From: Parabacteroides sp. PH5-46 | GTDB taxonomy: Bacteria > Bacteroidota > Bacteroidia > Bacteroidales > Tannerellaceae | Assembly (NCBI RefSeq): GCF_029892785.1 | Contig: NZ_JARXXA010000008.1 | Coordinates: 124,001 to 188,000, forward strand | Reading direction: 5' to 3' | DNA: 64,000 nucleotides | Part shown: in pieces, positions 53,410 to 60,796 of the stretch | Numbering within the stretch: the first letter of the stretch is position 1 | Layout of the letters: the number at the start of each line of letters is the position of its first letter | The notes under the pieces: generated by a model | The model's input: only the letters and a program-made list of their open reading frames with translations | What the model was told of the DNA's origin: nothing | The model's database searches: none | Program-made: the position numbers and the translations under genes

Positions 53410-54741
53410 ATGAAAAACTTAAAATATTGGATATTAGGATTAATGGCTTTCTTTATCCTGCCTTCCTGCGACGATGACGATTTAGAAATCAAGCAGGCCG
53501 GGAATCCTACGATAGAAGTGAAAAGCCAGTTTGCCAATGTGCATTTTGGTGATGAGCTGCCATTTGTAGTCAATGTAAACGATAATGTTTCTTTGTCTAC
53601 CCTGACTGCTAAATTGTTCTTCGGGGAAGAAGAAGTGTCAAGTACGGTTATTCGTACCAAAGAAAACGGAGAGTATTCCGGTACAATATCGGTCCCCTTC
53701 AATAAAGGTACTCCTGACGGAACAGCAACTTTGACTTTTGTCTTGCTGAATACTACGATGAAGAGTGCAAAACAAACCATCGATGTACCCGTAACGCGGG
53801 CTAAATATCCTTATCTGATTCTGGTAACGGAGGACGCTTCTTATCCGATGCTTCCTACGGGAGCCTCTAACGAATATGCGGCAACGGAAGCCTTTCCGTC
53901 TACAGATCTTCCGGCTTACATCAAAACTCCGGTGGTAGACGATAAGGGAACAGAGCTTGTTTTCGGTTGGGAAAGTGGAGCGATTACGGAAGGGGTTTCC
54001 AGCTACATACCCTTTGTGAGTCCGGTAGGGGGTGCTTATTCCGTGACATTCAATACAAAAACGTATGAAGCAGCTCCATTCTTCGAGATCTTGTTCGATG
54101 GCGCGGCAATGAATATGCTCGACAAAGAGAACTATGAGATAGATAAGGAGATGGCTACCGGCCATACATTCACGATAGAAGGTATCGGTGATCTTGCCAA
54201 TTGGTGGATTGATGCAGATTTCTTGAAGAAAGAAGGCGACAACGAATTTAGCTTCGTTCCTATGAGTGGCAAATATCGCTTCACGGCTAATCTGGCGATG
54301 AAATACATCAAGATTGAAGCATTAAGCGGTAATTCGCCAGCTTCACTTCAGGAAGACGGAACGGGTGCTATCTGGGTGATTGGTGAAAGCGTAGGAAAAC
54401 CATCGGTTGCCGATAACGAGGTGGGATGGAATACTGATAAAGCCATCTGTTTGGCTCCTATGGGTAATAAGAAGTATCAGCTAACATTAGTAGCAGGCGA
54501 GACAGTAAATGCGAACTCAATCAACTTTAAATTCTTCCACCAGAAAGACTGGGGTGGAGAGTTTGGTGCTGATGCCATTACTACAAATAGCGATATTATT
54601 CTTATTGGTGACGGAACGAATGGCCGCGACTCGGGTAACTTAGGTTTGCATTCCGAACTGGAAGTAGGCGCTACCTACGTCTTTACTGTTGATCTGTCGG
54701 CTGGTAACGAACAGGCTGTATTAACGGTTACAAAGAAATAA
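53410..54741 (+). CDS. second surface lipoprotein of the PUL (SusE/SusF-like)
   Basis: From ATG 53410 the protein has 443 residues with a lipoprotein signal (Cys20 in ILPSCDDDD). It has an Ig-like N-terminal domain and further SusE/SusF-type beta domains. Aromatic patches such as LANWWIDADFLKKEG and FKFFHQKDWGGEFGAD could bind glycans. It follows the GH30 gene by 11 bp and ends the operon before a strong terminator. The frame is open from 53386 but the inner ATG gives a proper signal peptide. A substrate-holding role is inferred. Confidence 0.78.
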   Translation: MKNLKYWILGLMAFFILPSCDDDDLEIKQAGNPTIEVKSQFANVHFGDELPFVVNVNDNVSLSTLTAKLFFGEEEVSSTVIRTKENGEYSGTISVPFNKGTPDGTATLTFVLLNTTMKSAKQTIDVPVTRAKYPYLILVTEDASYPMLPTGASNEYAATEAFPSTDLPAYIKTPVVDDKGTELVFGWESGAITEGVSSYIPFVSPVGGAYSVTFNTKTYEAAPFFEILFDGAAMNMLDKENYEIDKEMATGHTFTIEGIGDLANWWIDADFLKKEGDNEFSFVPMSGKYRFTANLAMKYIKIEALSGNSPASLQEDGTGAIWVIGESVGKPSVADNEVGWNTDKAICLAPMGNKKYQLTLVAGETVNANSINFKFFHQKDWGGEFGADAITTNSDIILIGDGTNGRDSGNLGLHSELEVGATYVFTVDLSAGNEQAVLTVTKK

Positions 54742-54763
54742 AGACCGACCAATGTATATTTTT

Positions 54764-54806
54764 GAAGAGGCTGTTTCCTGTAGGGGGCAGTCTCTTCTGT
54801 TTTATT
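54764..54806 (+). terminator. Rho-independent terminator of the PUL operon
   Basis: GAAGAGGCTG (54764-54773) pairs with CAGTCTCTTC (54788-54797), with one mismatch, followed by a TTTTATTT tract. Confidence 0.7.
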
Positions 54807-54816
54807 TATTATTTTT

Positions 54817-54830
54817 GTTACCAAAGTAAC
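54817..54830. promoter_or_regulatory. small palindrome next to -7 box
   Basis: GTTAC-CAAA-GTAAC immediately follows a TATTTTTG-type -7 box and precedes the ATG at 54836 by 5 bp. It could be an operator or a leader hairpin over the ribosome site. Confidence 0.35.
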
Positions 54831-54835
54831 GAAAG

Positions 54836-55360
54836 ATGAACTTAAGATCACAACTTTCCCAGCGCATCGGGATGTACGATATTATGGAAATACTGCATCA
54901 GGTAAGGCAGGATAATAGCAAAAGGCAAGAATTGTACGATTTGCTACTTCTCGATGATGAGGATGTTGTGAGTTATCAGGCAGCCTGGGTTTTTACTCAT
55001 TTTTCATCGAAAGAGAATAAATGGTTATGCGCTAAACAAGATGAACTAATAGATAAAGTATTGGTTTGTAAACACGGAGGAAAGCGGCGGATCATTCTTA
55101 ATTTGCTAAGCAAGCAAACATTCCCCAATCCGCCAAGAGTAGATTTTCTGGATTTTTGCTTAGAACGAATGCTTTCTGTTGAAGAATTACCGGGTGTAAA
55201 AACACTTTGCATGAAACTGGCTTATGAATTGTGTCGTCCTATCCCTGAATTAACACAGGAATTAAAGCTGACACTTGAGTTGATGGAGAATGATTTACCT
55301 CCATCTATCCGGGCTGTGCGAAAGAATACACTGAAAGCAATACAAAAAAAGCAAGAATAA
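54836..55360 (+). CDS. hypothetical HEAT-like helical protein
   Basis: The 174-residue protein is almost wholly helical with HEAT-like pairs (YDLLLLDDEDVVSYQAAWVF, CKHGGKRRIILNLLSKQ). No signal peptide or catalytic motif is visible. It resembles small cytoplasmic Bacteroidales proteins of unknown role, perhaps for protein-protein binding. It is single, between the PUL terminator and the DUF937 gene. Confidence 0.75.
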   Translation: MNLRSQLSQRIGMYDIMEILHQVRQDNSKRQELYDLLLLDDEDVVSYQAAWVFTHFSSKENKWLCAKQDELIDKVLVCKHGGKRRIILNLLSKQTFPNPPRVDFLDFCLERMLSVEELPGVKTLCMKLAYELCRPIPELTQELKLTLELMENDLPPSIRAVRKNTLKAIQKKQE

Positions 55361-55520
55361 TGAACTTGCTTCTCTTATAAGTTGTTATTCTAACAATTTT
55401 GTATTTATCTTTGCGAAGATACCCTTAGATAAAACGAGACTAAAAAAGATAAGGTGCGATATTAAAAACTGTAGCATTTATCTTAATAATTTTATTATAA
55501 ACAATTAAAGAAAAAGTAAG

Positions 55521-56096
55521 ATGGACATTTCAGATTTATTATCAGTATTTACCAGTTCGGACAGCGTAACATCATTGAGTAAAAGTACCGGCGCACAGCC
55601 AAGTCAGGTTTCTGCTTTAATACAGTCAGCCATTCCTATCCTGATGAAGGGTATGCAGCAAAATGCAGCCTCAGAATCCGGAGCCGCTTCATTAGCTAAA
55701 GCATTGGATGCACATGCCGGTTCCAATACAAGCAATATCGGATCCTTATTGAAAAATATAGATGTAGCCGACGGAGCCAAGATACTTGGTCACATTCTTG
55801 GTGGCAAGAACTCGCAAGTTCAAAGCGGACTCGCTCAGAAAACAGGCCTTTCTTCCTCACAAACAACAGCTATCCTGGCATCAGTAGCCCCTATGCTATT
55901 GTCGGTTTTAGGAGGTCAGAAGAACAAAGCCAACGTAGGAAGTGGCGGATTAGGTAGTATGCTAACATCGCTGATTGGCGGTAGTGGCGGTGGCCTCGAC
56001 GATGTAATATCGGTAGCCCTTGCGGATAAAGACGGCGACGGCACCCCTGATGTCCTCCAAAAACTAGGTGGCCTATTTGGTTTCGGAAAGAAATAA
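55521..56096 (+). CDS. DUF937 (YidB-like) protein
   Basis: The 191-residue protein matches DUF937. It has a helical N-terminal part with VFTSSDSVTSLSKSTGAQPS, an Ala/Gly/Ser-rich middle and a second helical repeat (LAQKTGLSSSQTTAILASVA). The C terminus has a calcium-loop-like DKDGDGTPD, then LGGLFGFGKK. The biological role is not established. A TATCTTTG -7 box is at 55406-55413, leaving a leader of about 100 nt. A terminator hairpin follows. Confidence 0.85.
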   Translation: MDISDLLSVFTSSDSVTSLSKSTGAQPSQVSALIQSAIPILMKGMQQNAASESGAASLAKALDAHAGSNTSNIGSLLKNIDVADGAKILGHILGGKNSQVQSGLAQKTGLSSSQTTAILASVAPMLLSVLGGQKNKANVGSGGLGSMLTSLIGGSGGGLDDVISVALADKDGDGTPDVLQKLGGLFGFGKK

Positions 56097-56140
56097 CCCC
56101 CTCAAACAACAACCAATCTGAGTTGTTGAAAAATACCCTT

Positions 56141-56199
56141 CAGCCTTCAGTCGCTCACAAACTGTTAAATTACAGCCCGTTTGCCTGAAGGCTGTTTTT
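56141..56199 (+). terminator. hairpin terminator after DUF937 gene
   Basis: CAGCCTTCAG (56141-56150) pairs perfectly with CTGAAGGCTG (56185-56194), followed by TTTTTATC. The loop is long (34 nt). Confidence 0.6.
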
Positions 56200-56307
56200 A
56201 TCTACTCTTCAGCACCTCAAAAATTAGAACAGAAAACGTAACCCAATCCCACTATTTTAGTACTTAAGTCGGAAAAAACTATTACTTGTTTCCGCACTTT
56301 TTTAGCG

Positions 56308-56391
56308 GCTCACCTATGTGAGCCACCCAGTTCACAAAGGTGAGCCGTATAGCTCACGGAGGTGAACCACCTCGTTCACCCATGTGAAAGA
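56308..56391. repeat. 22-bp periodic palindromic repeat array 3
   Basis: Four units repeat TCAC-N4-GTGA at 56310, 56332, 56354 and 56376, exactly 22 bp apart. Each unit is an inverted repeat with arms G[CT]TCAC / GTGA[GA]C and a variable 4-bp centre. Arms are shared between units, so any unit can pair with any other. The array lies between the DUF937 terminator and tRNA-Cys. Confidence 0.9.
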
Positions 56392-56518
56392 TATAAAAGT
56401 AGCTATGAAAATACGAAATCCATACGCCCCGACAAATCAAAAAAAGGGAAGGACACTTGTGTAATTGAAAAAGATTGGTTTACTTTGCACTCGCAAACAA
56501 AAGGGCTACGCCCTCCAT

Positions 56519-56589
56519 GGTTCCTTGGCCGAGTGGCTAGGCACCGGTCTGCAAAACCGTCTACGGCGGTTCGAATCCGCCAGGAACCT
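56519..56589 (+). tRNA. tRNA-Cys (GCA)
   Basis: The 71-nt sequence folds as a cloverleaf. The acceptor stem is GGTTCCT with AGGAACC, the anticodon loop CTGCAAA has anticodon GCA, and the T arm is GGCGG-TTCGAAT-CCGCC. The discriminator base is T and CCA is not encoded. Its 3' half is the likely integration target of element 2, whose integrase follows 151 bp downstream; the gene is kept intact. Confidence 0.95.
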
Positions 56590-56600
56590 CTAAGTATGTT

Positions 56601-56637
56601 GAAGGATTAGAAAGTAAATTTCTAATCCTTCTGTTTT
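56601..56637 (+). terminator. terminator after tRNA-Cys
   Basis: GAAGGATTAGAAA (56601-56613) pairs perfectly with TTTCTAATCCTTC (56619-56631), loop of 5 nt, followed by TGTTTTT. Confidence 0.8.
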
Positions 56638-56680
56638 TCAAGCAGTTAGCGCCTTTGTGGTAGAAGGTTTAGAAAGCAAA

Positions 56681-56698
56681 ATTTCAGAAATTGCACAC
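56681..56698. promoter_or_regulatory. 18-bp operator-like repeat, copy 1
   Basis: AATTTCAGAAATTGCACA contains the palindrome AATTTC-A-GAAATT and lies 42 bp upstream of the integrase ATG. An exact second copy is at 63306-63323, and both are preceded by TGTGGTAG. Confidence 0.6.
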
Positions 56699-56739
56699 TT
56701 TGTTGGTCAAATGTTAGTCAAATTAAAAACGATTAAATC

Positions 56740-57909
56740 ATGAGAGCAACAGTAAAATTTCAGTTAAGACAGTTCTATGTCAGTAAAGACGGTAAGCAAT
56801 CATTGGCACTACGCTACCTTGTCAATCGCAAAAGCACCTACATTGGTCTTGGTATTTCAATCTATCCAAAACACTGGGATAAAAACGCTTTAATGGTTCG
56901 CAAAGGTAATCCGTTATCTTACCAGTTCAACAAAATTATCCGGGAAGTACACCAAAGGGCTACAAGCTTGATAATGGACAACTACAATAACCCGTTGCCT
57001 ATTCCAAAGTTCCGGGAGTTATTGTTTGAGAAGACAGAAAACCATACTGACTTTTACGACTTTATCACACAGGAGTTAGAATTCTTAAAGACAGACCGCC
57101 GAGAAGGGACTATTAAGAACTACAAAAAGCTTATCAATACAATGAAAGTATGGAAGCCAACTCTTTCGTTTAGCGAGATAACGCTCGACTTTATTCAAGC
57201 GTTTCACAGACATGAAGTAGAATCCGGCAATATGTTATCTACCGTTTATAAGAAGCATGCTAATTTTAAATTCCTGATAGGTGTAGCAATCGACAAAGAA
57301 CTAATATCCAAGAACCCGTATGATAAGTTTGAAATAAAAAAGAAAATCAAAGCGAAAAACAACGATGTTCTGACGGAAGAAGAAATCGAAAAGCTATATA
57401 AGGTCTACGAAAGCAACACCTATACCAAAGGAAAGCAAACAGTCTTACGGAATTTCCTCTTTGCTTGCTACACCGGACTTTCGTATGCTGAATATAATGT
57501 TGTCACCTATGCAGACATAAAGCGCTATACGATTGATAAACACGAGTGTTTTCTACTTTGCAACGAACGATACAAGAATAATATGCCCTATCAAATACCA
57601 ATTGTCTCTGATAAGGTAAAAGCTTTACTTGGAAGTGGCAAAAACTTCCAAAAGATTTTTTCTATGTTAAGCAATCAGCCTACAAATCGCTACTTAAAAA
57701 AGATTATGCAAGAGCAAGGTATCAATAAGCACATGACCTTCCATCGAGCCAGACATAGTTTCAAAACGATAACTGCCCAAAGAGGGATTCTAGAGAAATT
57801 TGCTGAACGGATGATGGGGCATACAGAAGGAAACGACATTAAGGATATTTACACCCATCTGCAAGATGAAGACTTAATCCGGGAGATTTTGACGAAATGG
57901 ATAGCATAA
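56740..57909 (+). CDS. tyrosine integrase of element 2, lacking the first catalytic Arg
   Basis: The 389-residue protein has an arm-binding domain (about 1-90, with LRYLVNRKSTYIGLGISIYP), a SAM-like domain (about 110-200) and a catalytic domain. It keeps His335/Arg338/His339 (HRARHS) and Tyr371 (DIYTHL). The place of the first catalytic Arg is Ser248 (TGLSYAE), as is known for the CTnDOT integrase. This suggests a recombinase of the Bacteroides type that tolerates some core mismatch. It lies just beyond tRNA-Cys, its probable target. Confidence 0.92.
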   Translation: MRATVKFQLRQFYVSKDGKQSLALRYLVNRKSTYIGLGISIYPKHWDKNALMVRKGNPLSYQFNKIIREVHQRATSLIMDNYNNPLPIPKFRELLFEKTENHTDFYDFITQELEFLKTDRREGTIKNYKKLINTMKVWKPTLSFSEITLDFIQAFHRHEVESGNMLSTVYKKHANFKFLIGVAIDKELISKNPYDKFEIKKKIKAKNNDVLTEEEIEKLYKVYESNTYTKGKQTVLRNFLFACYTGLSYAEYNVVTYADIKRYTIDKHECFLLCNERYKNNMPYQIPIVSDKVKALLGSGKNFQKIFSMLSNQPTNRYLKKIMQEQGINKHMTFHRARHSFKTITAQRGILEKFAERMMGHTEGNDIKDIYTHLQDEDLIREILTKWIA

Positions 57910-58153
57910 AAGTCTAATTTTTAGAAATGTAGTTTCTATTTCTTCGATTTGTTGTGAGGAAGTGTTATCTTTGTGGGGTGCGTGTTTCGGATAATGACTG
58001 CTTATATATATGAGTTGATGGCAAGTGTAACGTAGCACGGTTATAAGCCAATAAAAGCATACTTACAGCAATGAGGCAATATCTGCAAAGCCGTAAGAGC
58101 AGAAAGAAATTTATAAACATAAGTCCATAGTAAGGGCGCAAAAAAGTAAAGAA

Positions 58154-58882
58154 ATGAAAAAAAATATGCTTATTTTAGCTGTTGCTGTTTTTTTTGTTGG
58201 TTGTTCAGAGAGCAATAAAAACCAAAAATTTTTAGGTCTTAAAGGTAATCCTAAATCAATCAAAGAAACCAAATATGATGCTTTTGAAAAATTCGGAGAA
58301 GTGATTGAAGATGACATTGACGAAGTTGTTCTTTATGAGTTTGATAAAACTGGAAATTTCCAAAAAATAGTGTGTTATGATGGAGATGGAGATATGAAGT
58401 ATTCTATAACAAATATATTTAAAAATGGAGAGTGTATAGAAAGCAAATTCTATCAAAAGTATAACGATGTAACGTCAACAAGCAATTTGAAAAATAGAAC
58501 GTCAAAAAGTGAAACTTGGGAAAGAAAAACTTCCGATGGCAAAATAACGACTTCTTATAGTGAATTTGACAAGTTGAAAACAACAATAATTACTAAAGAT
58601 TCGGAAGATAATGTTGTATCAAAAGAAGAACAAACCAAAGATAATAAAGGAAATATCATTGAATTTAAAGTTTATAATGGAGAAGATGTTGCTTATTGGT
58701 ATAAATCAGCATTCGATGACAAATCTCAAGAGATAGAGAAAAAAATACTTGCTGGTGGATACGATGAAGGCATTTACACTTACAAGTATGATTCCTTTGA
58801 TAAAAAAGGTAATTGGATTAAAAAAATCGAATACAAAGATGGCGAAATAGAATCCTTGGCAATACGAGAAATAAAGTATTAA
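58154..58882 (+). CDS. lipoprotein with YD-like repeats, unknown
   Basis: The 242-residue protein has a lipoprotein signal (Cys17 in FFVGCSES). Repeated strands follow the pattern aromatic-Asp-x-x-Gly-Asn, such as YEFDKTGNFQKIV and YDSFDKKGNWIKKIEY. Its base composition and the GC-rich palindromic tail just after its stop differ from the neighbours. I know no function. A -7-like TATCTTTG is at 57966-57973. It looks like acquired cassette cargo in the element. Confidence 0.72.
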   Translation: MKKNMLILAVAVFFVGCSESNKNQKFLGLKGNPKSIKETKYDAFEKFGEVIEDDIDEVVLYEFDKTGNFQKIVCYDGDGDMKYSITNIFKNGECIESKFYQKYNDVTSTSNLKNRTSKSETWERKTSDGKITTSYSEFDKLKTTIITKDSEDNVVSKEEQTKDNKGNIIEFKVYNGEDVAYWYKSAFDDKSQEIEKKILAGGYDEGIYTYKYDSFDKKGNWIKKIEYKDGEIESLAIREIKY

Positions 58883-58909
58883 AAAGGAAAAACACACCAG
58901 CCACCAACA

Positions 58910-59025
58910 AGCGGTTTGGCGTCAGTCGGACTGATTAGTAGGACAGCGGAAGTTTGGTCGCCCGCTTAGGCATTCGTTTCAGTTGACAGGCTCCGTCCCG
59001 CCAACCGCCCGAACGCCAAGCCGCT
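58910..59025. repeat. GC-rich inverted repeat after lipoprotein gene
   Basis: AGCGGTTTGGCGT (58910-58922) pairs with ACGCCAAGCCGCT (59013-59025) with one G-T pair, across about 90 bp. CAAC and GTTA flank the stem. It is far more GC-rich than its surroundings. Confidence 0.65.
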
Positions 59026-59148
59026 GACCGTTACTCTTATTCGACTTTATTATACAGCTTTTTATCAGAAAAGCTGTATCTTTGTACTAGAAAATAAGCG
59101 GTTTACTCCGCTAAAGACATATTAATAAATTTGCGTTCGCAAACATTT

Positions 59149-59261
59149 CGCTGTAAGAAACTGGCACTTTCTCAAAGGAAAACGAAATGGAATGTGGTCG
59201 CTCATGCCAAAGGCGTGGGCTACTTATTTCGTTTTCCGGGTATGCCAGTACCTTTACAGCG
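59149..59261. other. four-tier nested inverted repeat, possible structured RNA or DNA element
   Basis: Nested perfect pairs are CGCTGTAA (59149) with TTACAGCG (59254), CTGGCA (59161) with TGCCAG (59243), and GGAAAACGAAAT (59177) with ATTTCGTTTTCC (59226). The apex stem is GCTCATGCC-AAA-GGCGTGGGC (59200-59220), allowing G-U pairs. The result is one long interrupted hairpin of 113 nt. Confidence 0.65.
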
Positions 59262-59322
59262 GGTGAGTATGTTCCACGCTTCTTTTTTTGCCGTGGAATT
59301 GTGAACCTCAAAACTGTAAAAC

Positions 59323-59682
59323 ATGGCAAATAACCCTCTTATCCAAGAAAGCATTGATTATATTACGAAGAACATCAATACGAAAACCTCTGAAATTCCA
59401 AAACACCTATTGGAATACTGGTACATATCTGAAGATGTTGCAGATTATTTTAGCACCAAGGGAGATGTTAGTCCCTTCTACATCTTTCTCCACGCCTTCA
59501 ATACCTACAACAAAACATTAGGGAAAGAAATCGAACTTCCAACGCTTGATATTATGGCTAAATTCGGACAGTTCCAATTACTTATAGGGTTAGCTTTAGG
59601 CAAAGAAACGAAAGTTACCTGTAATCCTGTAAGTCTATTTGACTTCGATAATTATTCAAAATTAAATATCACCGATTTATGA
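59323..59682 (+). CDS. hypothetical protein
   Basis: The 119-residue protein is probably cytoplasmic and mainly helical (PLIQESIDYITKNINTKTSE, then YWYISEDVADYFSTKGDVSP). No signal or catalytic motif is seen and I do not recognise the family. It begins 62 bp after the nested structure, and its last 4 bp overlap the next gene (ATGA), so the two are coupled. Confidence 0.68.
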   Translation: MANNPLIQESIDYITKNINTKTSEIPKHLLEYWYISEDVADYFSTKGDVSPFYIFLHAFNTYNKTLGKEIELPTLDIMAKFGQFQLLIGLALGKETKVTCNPVSLFDFDNYSKLNITDL

Positions 59683-60236
59683 AACAAATCTTATTATTTA
59701 CTCTGCTCTTTATTGCCGTTTCTTGTAATGGCACAGACGATGTTTACAAAACAACCGTATTGGATTATCTACAAACAGAAAATGGAATTAAAACCGATTT
59801 TAAAATTGAGTTCGAGAAATTTGAGTTGTCGGATATTACCGTTGCTGACAGTGTGAAAATTCTTCAGGAACAATACCAAATCGAAAAACAAAAGAAAATA
59901 GATTCCGCTCAAAAGAGTGTAACATATTTTGAGGGCGTTTTAGAGAAATACAAAGGAAGAAATGATTTGGTCGCCAAGGCATCTGCAGGTCGTTCTCAAA
60001 AGGATTTAGAAAAGGCTAAAGCAGAACTGGAAACAGCCATGAAATGGGAACCGGAATATGTCAGCCGATACAGTGGCCGCTCCAGTACTGATATACTTGC
60101 CAAGAAAGTAGATACTTACTTTTCTTTCCAAAACCCTAAACTGGCACAACCTGTTCGGCAGGAAATCTCCGCTTATTTTGTACTTTCGCCTGACGGAACG
60201 AAATGTTACAAGATGATTAAGTACAACTCAAAATAA
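59679..60236 (+). CDS. hypothetical lipoprotein
   Basis: The 185-residue protein has a lipoprotein-like signal (Cys16 in AVSCNG). A Lys/Glu-rich helical region (about 60-120) is followed by a beta-rich C terminus (QEISAYFVLSPDGTKCYKMI). It overlaps the preceding gene by 4 bp and ends directly before the antitoxin-like gene. The family is not recognised; similar small lipoproteins occur in Bacteroidales elements. Confidence 0.68.
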   Translation: MKQILLFTLLFIAVSCNGTDDVYKTTVLDYLQTENGIKTDFKIEFEKFELSDITVADSVKILQEQYQIEKQKKIDSAQKSVTYFEGVLEKYKGRNDLVAKASAGRSQKDLEKAKAELETAMKWEPEYVSRYSGRSSTDILAKKVDTYFSFQNPKLAQPVRQEISAYFVLSPDGTKCYKMIKYNSK

Positions 60237-60425
60237 ATGTTTATGGAGATTACATTGACCCAGTTCAACCGCAGTATGAATAAGTATTTTGAAAAGGTTA
60301 TAGCAGGCGAAGAAATCATTATCCGAAGAAAAAACGGTGAAAAGTATACTATAAAACACTGCTCACCGGAAGAACTTGAAAGTATGCAAAAGGGAAATAA
60401 GTTCACGAGGTCTAAAACTAAATAA
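60237..60425 (+). CDS. Phd/YefM-like antitoxin
   Basis: The 62-residue protein (ATG 60237; or 60243) has the short beta-helix shape of Phd/YefM antitoxin N termini: EITLTQFNRSMNKYFEKVIA, then GEEIIIRRKNGEKYTI. Such domains dimerise and bind operator DNA. It starts right at the stop of the lipoprotein gene and lies 1 bp before the VapD gene, an antitoxin-toxin order. It would neutralise VapD and repress the pair; the assignment rests on shape and context. Confidence 0.66.
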   Translation: MFMEITLTQFNRSMNKYFEKVIAGEEIIIRRKNGEKYTIKHCSPEELESMQKGNKFTRSKTK

Positions 60426-60426
60426 T

Positions 60427-60684
60427 ATGCATGGAATCTATTTAACTTTTGAAAAATCAAAAAATGCAAGTCTCTTGAAAAAAGACATTTGCAGGCTTTT
60501 AAGCAATAATGGCTTCAAGCCCATTTCTGATACTTTCTATATTTGCCATGATGATGGGCTGCTGAATATATTTCGGGTAATACAGTCGCTAAAAGAGAAT
60601 GTCTCCTTCAAAGATTATATCAGAGATATACACGCTTTCAAGATGGAAGATTTTTCAAGCTTTACTGACATCATCAAAGAATAA
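60427..60684 (+). CDS. vapD: VapD-family endoribonuclease toxin
   Basis: The 85-residue protein (start ATG 60427; the frame is open from 60376) matches VapD. It opens with MHGIYLTFEKSKN and ends with YIRDIHAFKMEDFSSFTDII, the conserved C-terminal block of that family. VapD has a Cas2-like ferredoxin fold and cuts mRNA. It follows the Phd-like antitoxin by 1 bp. A strong hairpin terminator follows after 6 bp. Confidence 0.78.
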   Translation: MHGIYLTFEKSKNASLLKKDICRLLSNNGFKPISDTFYICHDDGLLNIFRVIQSLKENVSFKDYIRDIHAFKMEDFSSFTDIIKE

Positions 60685-60690
60685 ATATTT

Positions 60691-60737
60691 CGATAATCCT
60701 ATATTATTTGTTTCGATAATATGGGATTATCGTTTTA
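60691..60737. terminator. hairpin terminator between VapD and MobC genes
   Basis: CGATAATCC (60691-60699) pairs perfectly with GGATTATCG (60724-60732), followed by TTTTATG. It lies between convergent genes. Confidence 0.55.
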
Positions 60738-60796
60738 TGTGTTTCTATATTATAGGAATATACGTTTTCATAATACTATAATATATAAAACGTTCG

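Larger units (their letters stand above)
56097..56518. other. intergenic region between DUF937 gene and tRNA-Cys
   Basis: No protein gene is seen. In order it holds a terminator (56141-56199), the third 22-bp array (56308-56391) and the AT-rich tRNA promoter region (TTTACTTTG near 56478-56487). Confidence 0.55.
58883..59322. other. 440-bp structured non-coding region
   Basis: No gene is seen. It contains a GC-rich large inverted repeat (58910-59025), a small AGCGG/CCGCT hairpin (59098-59113), a TTTGCG/CGCAAA hairpin (59130-59143), a four-stem nested structure (59149-59261) and a TTCCACG/CGTGGAA hairpin (from 59272). Confidence 0.6.

Noticed and set aside
56308-56391. CRISPR array
   Set aside because: Units abut at a constant 22 bp without unique spacers, and no cas genes are present.
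58910-59025. True integron attC site
   Set aside because: The flanking bases do not match RYYYAAC and GTTRRRY well and no integron integrase is present; kept only as cassette-like.
59149-59261. Retron msr-msd RNA
   Set aside because: The long hairpin is suggestive, but no reverse transcriptase gene lies nearby in the window.
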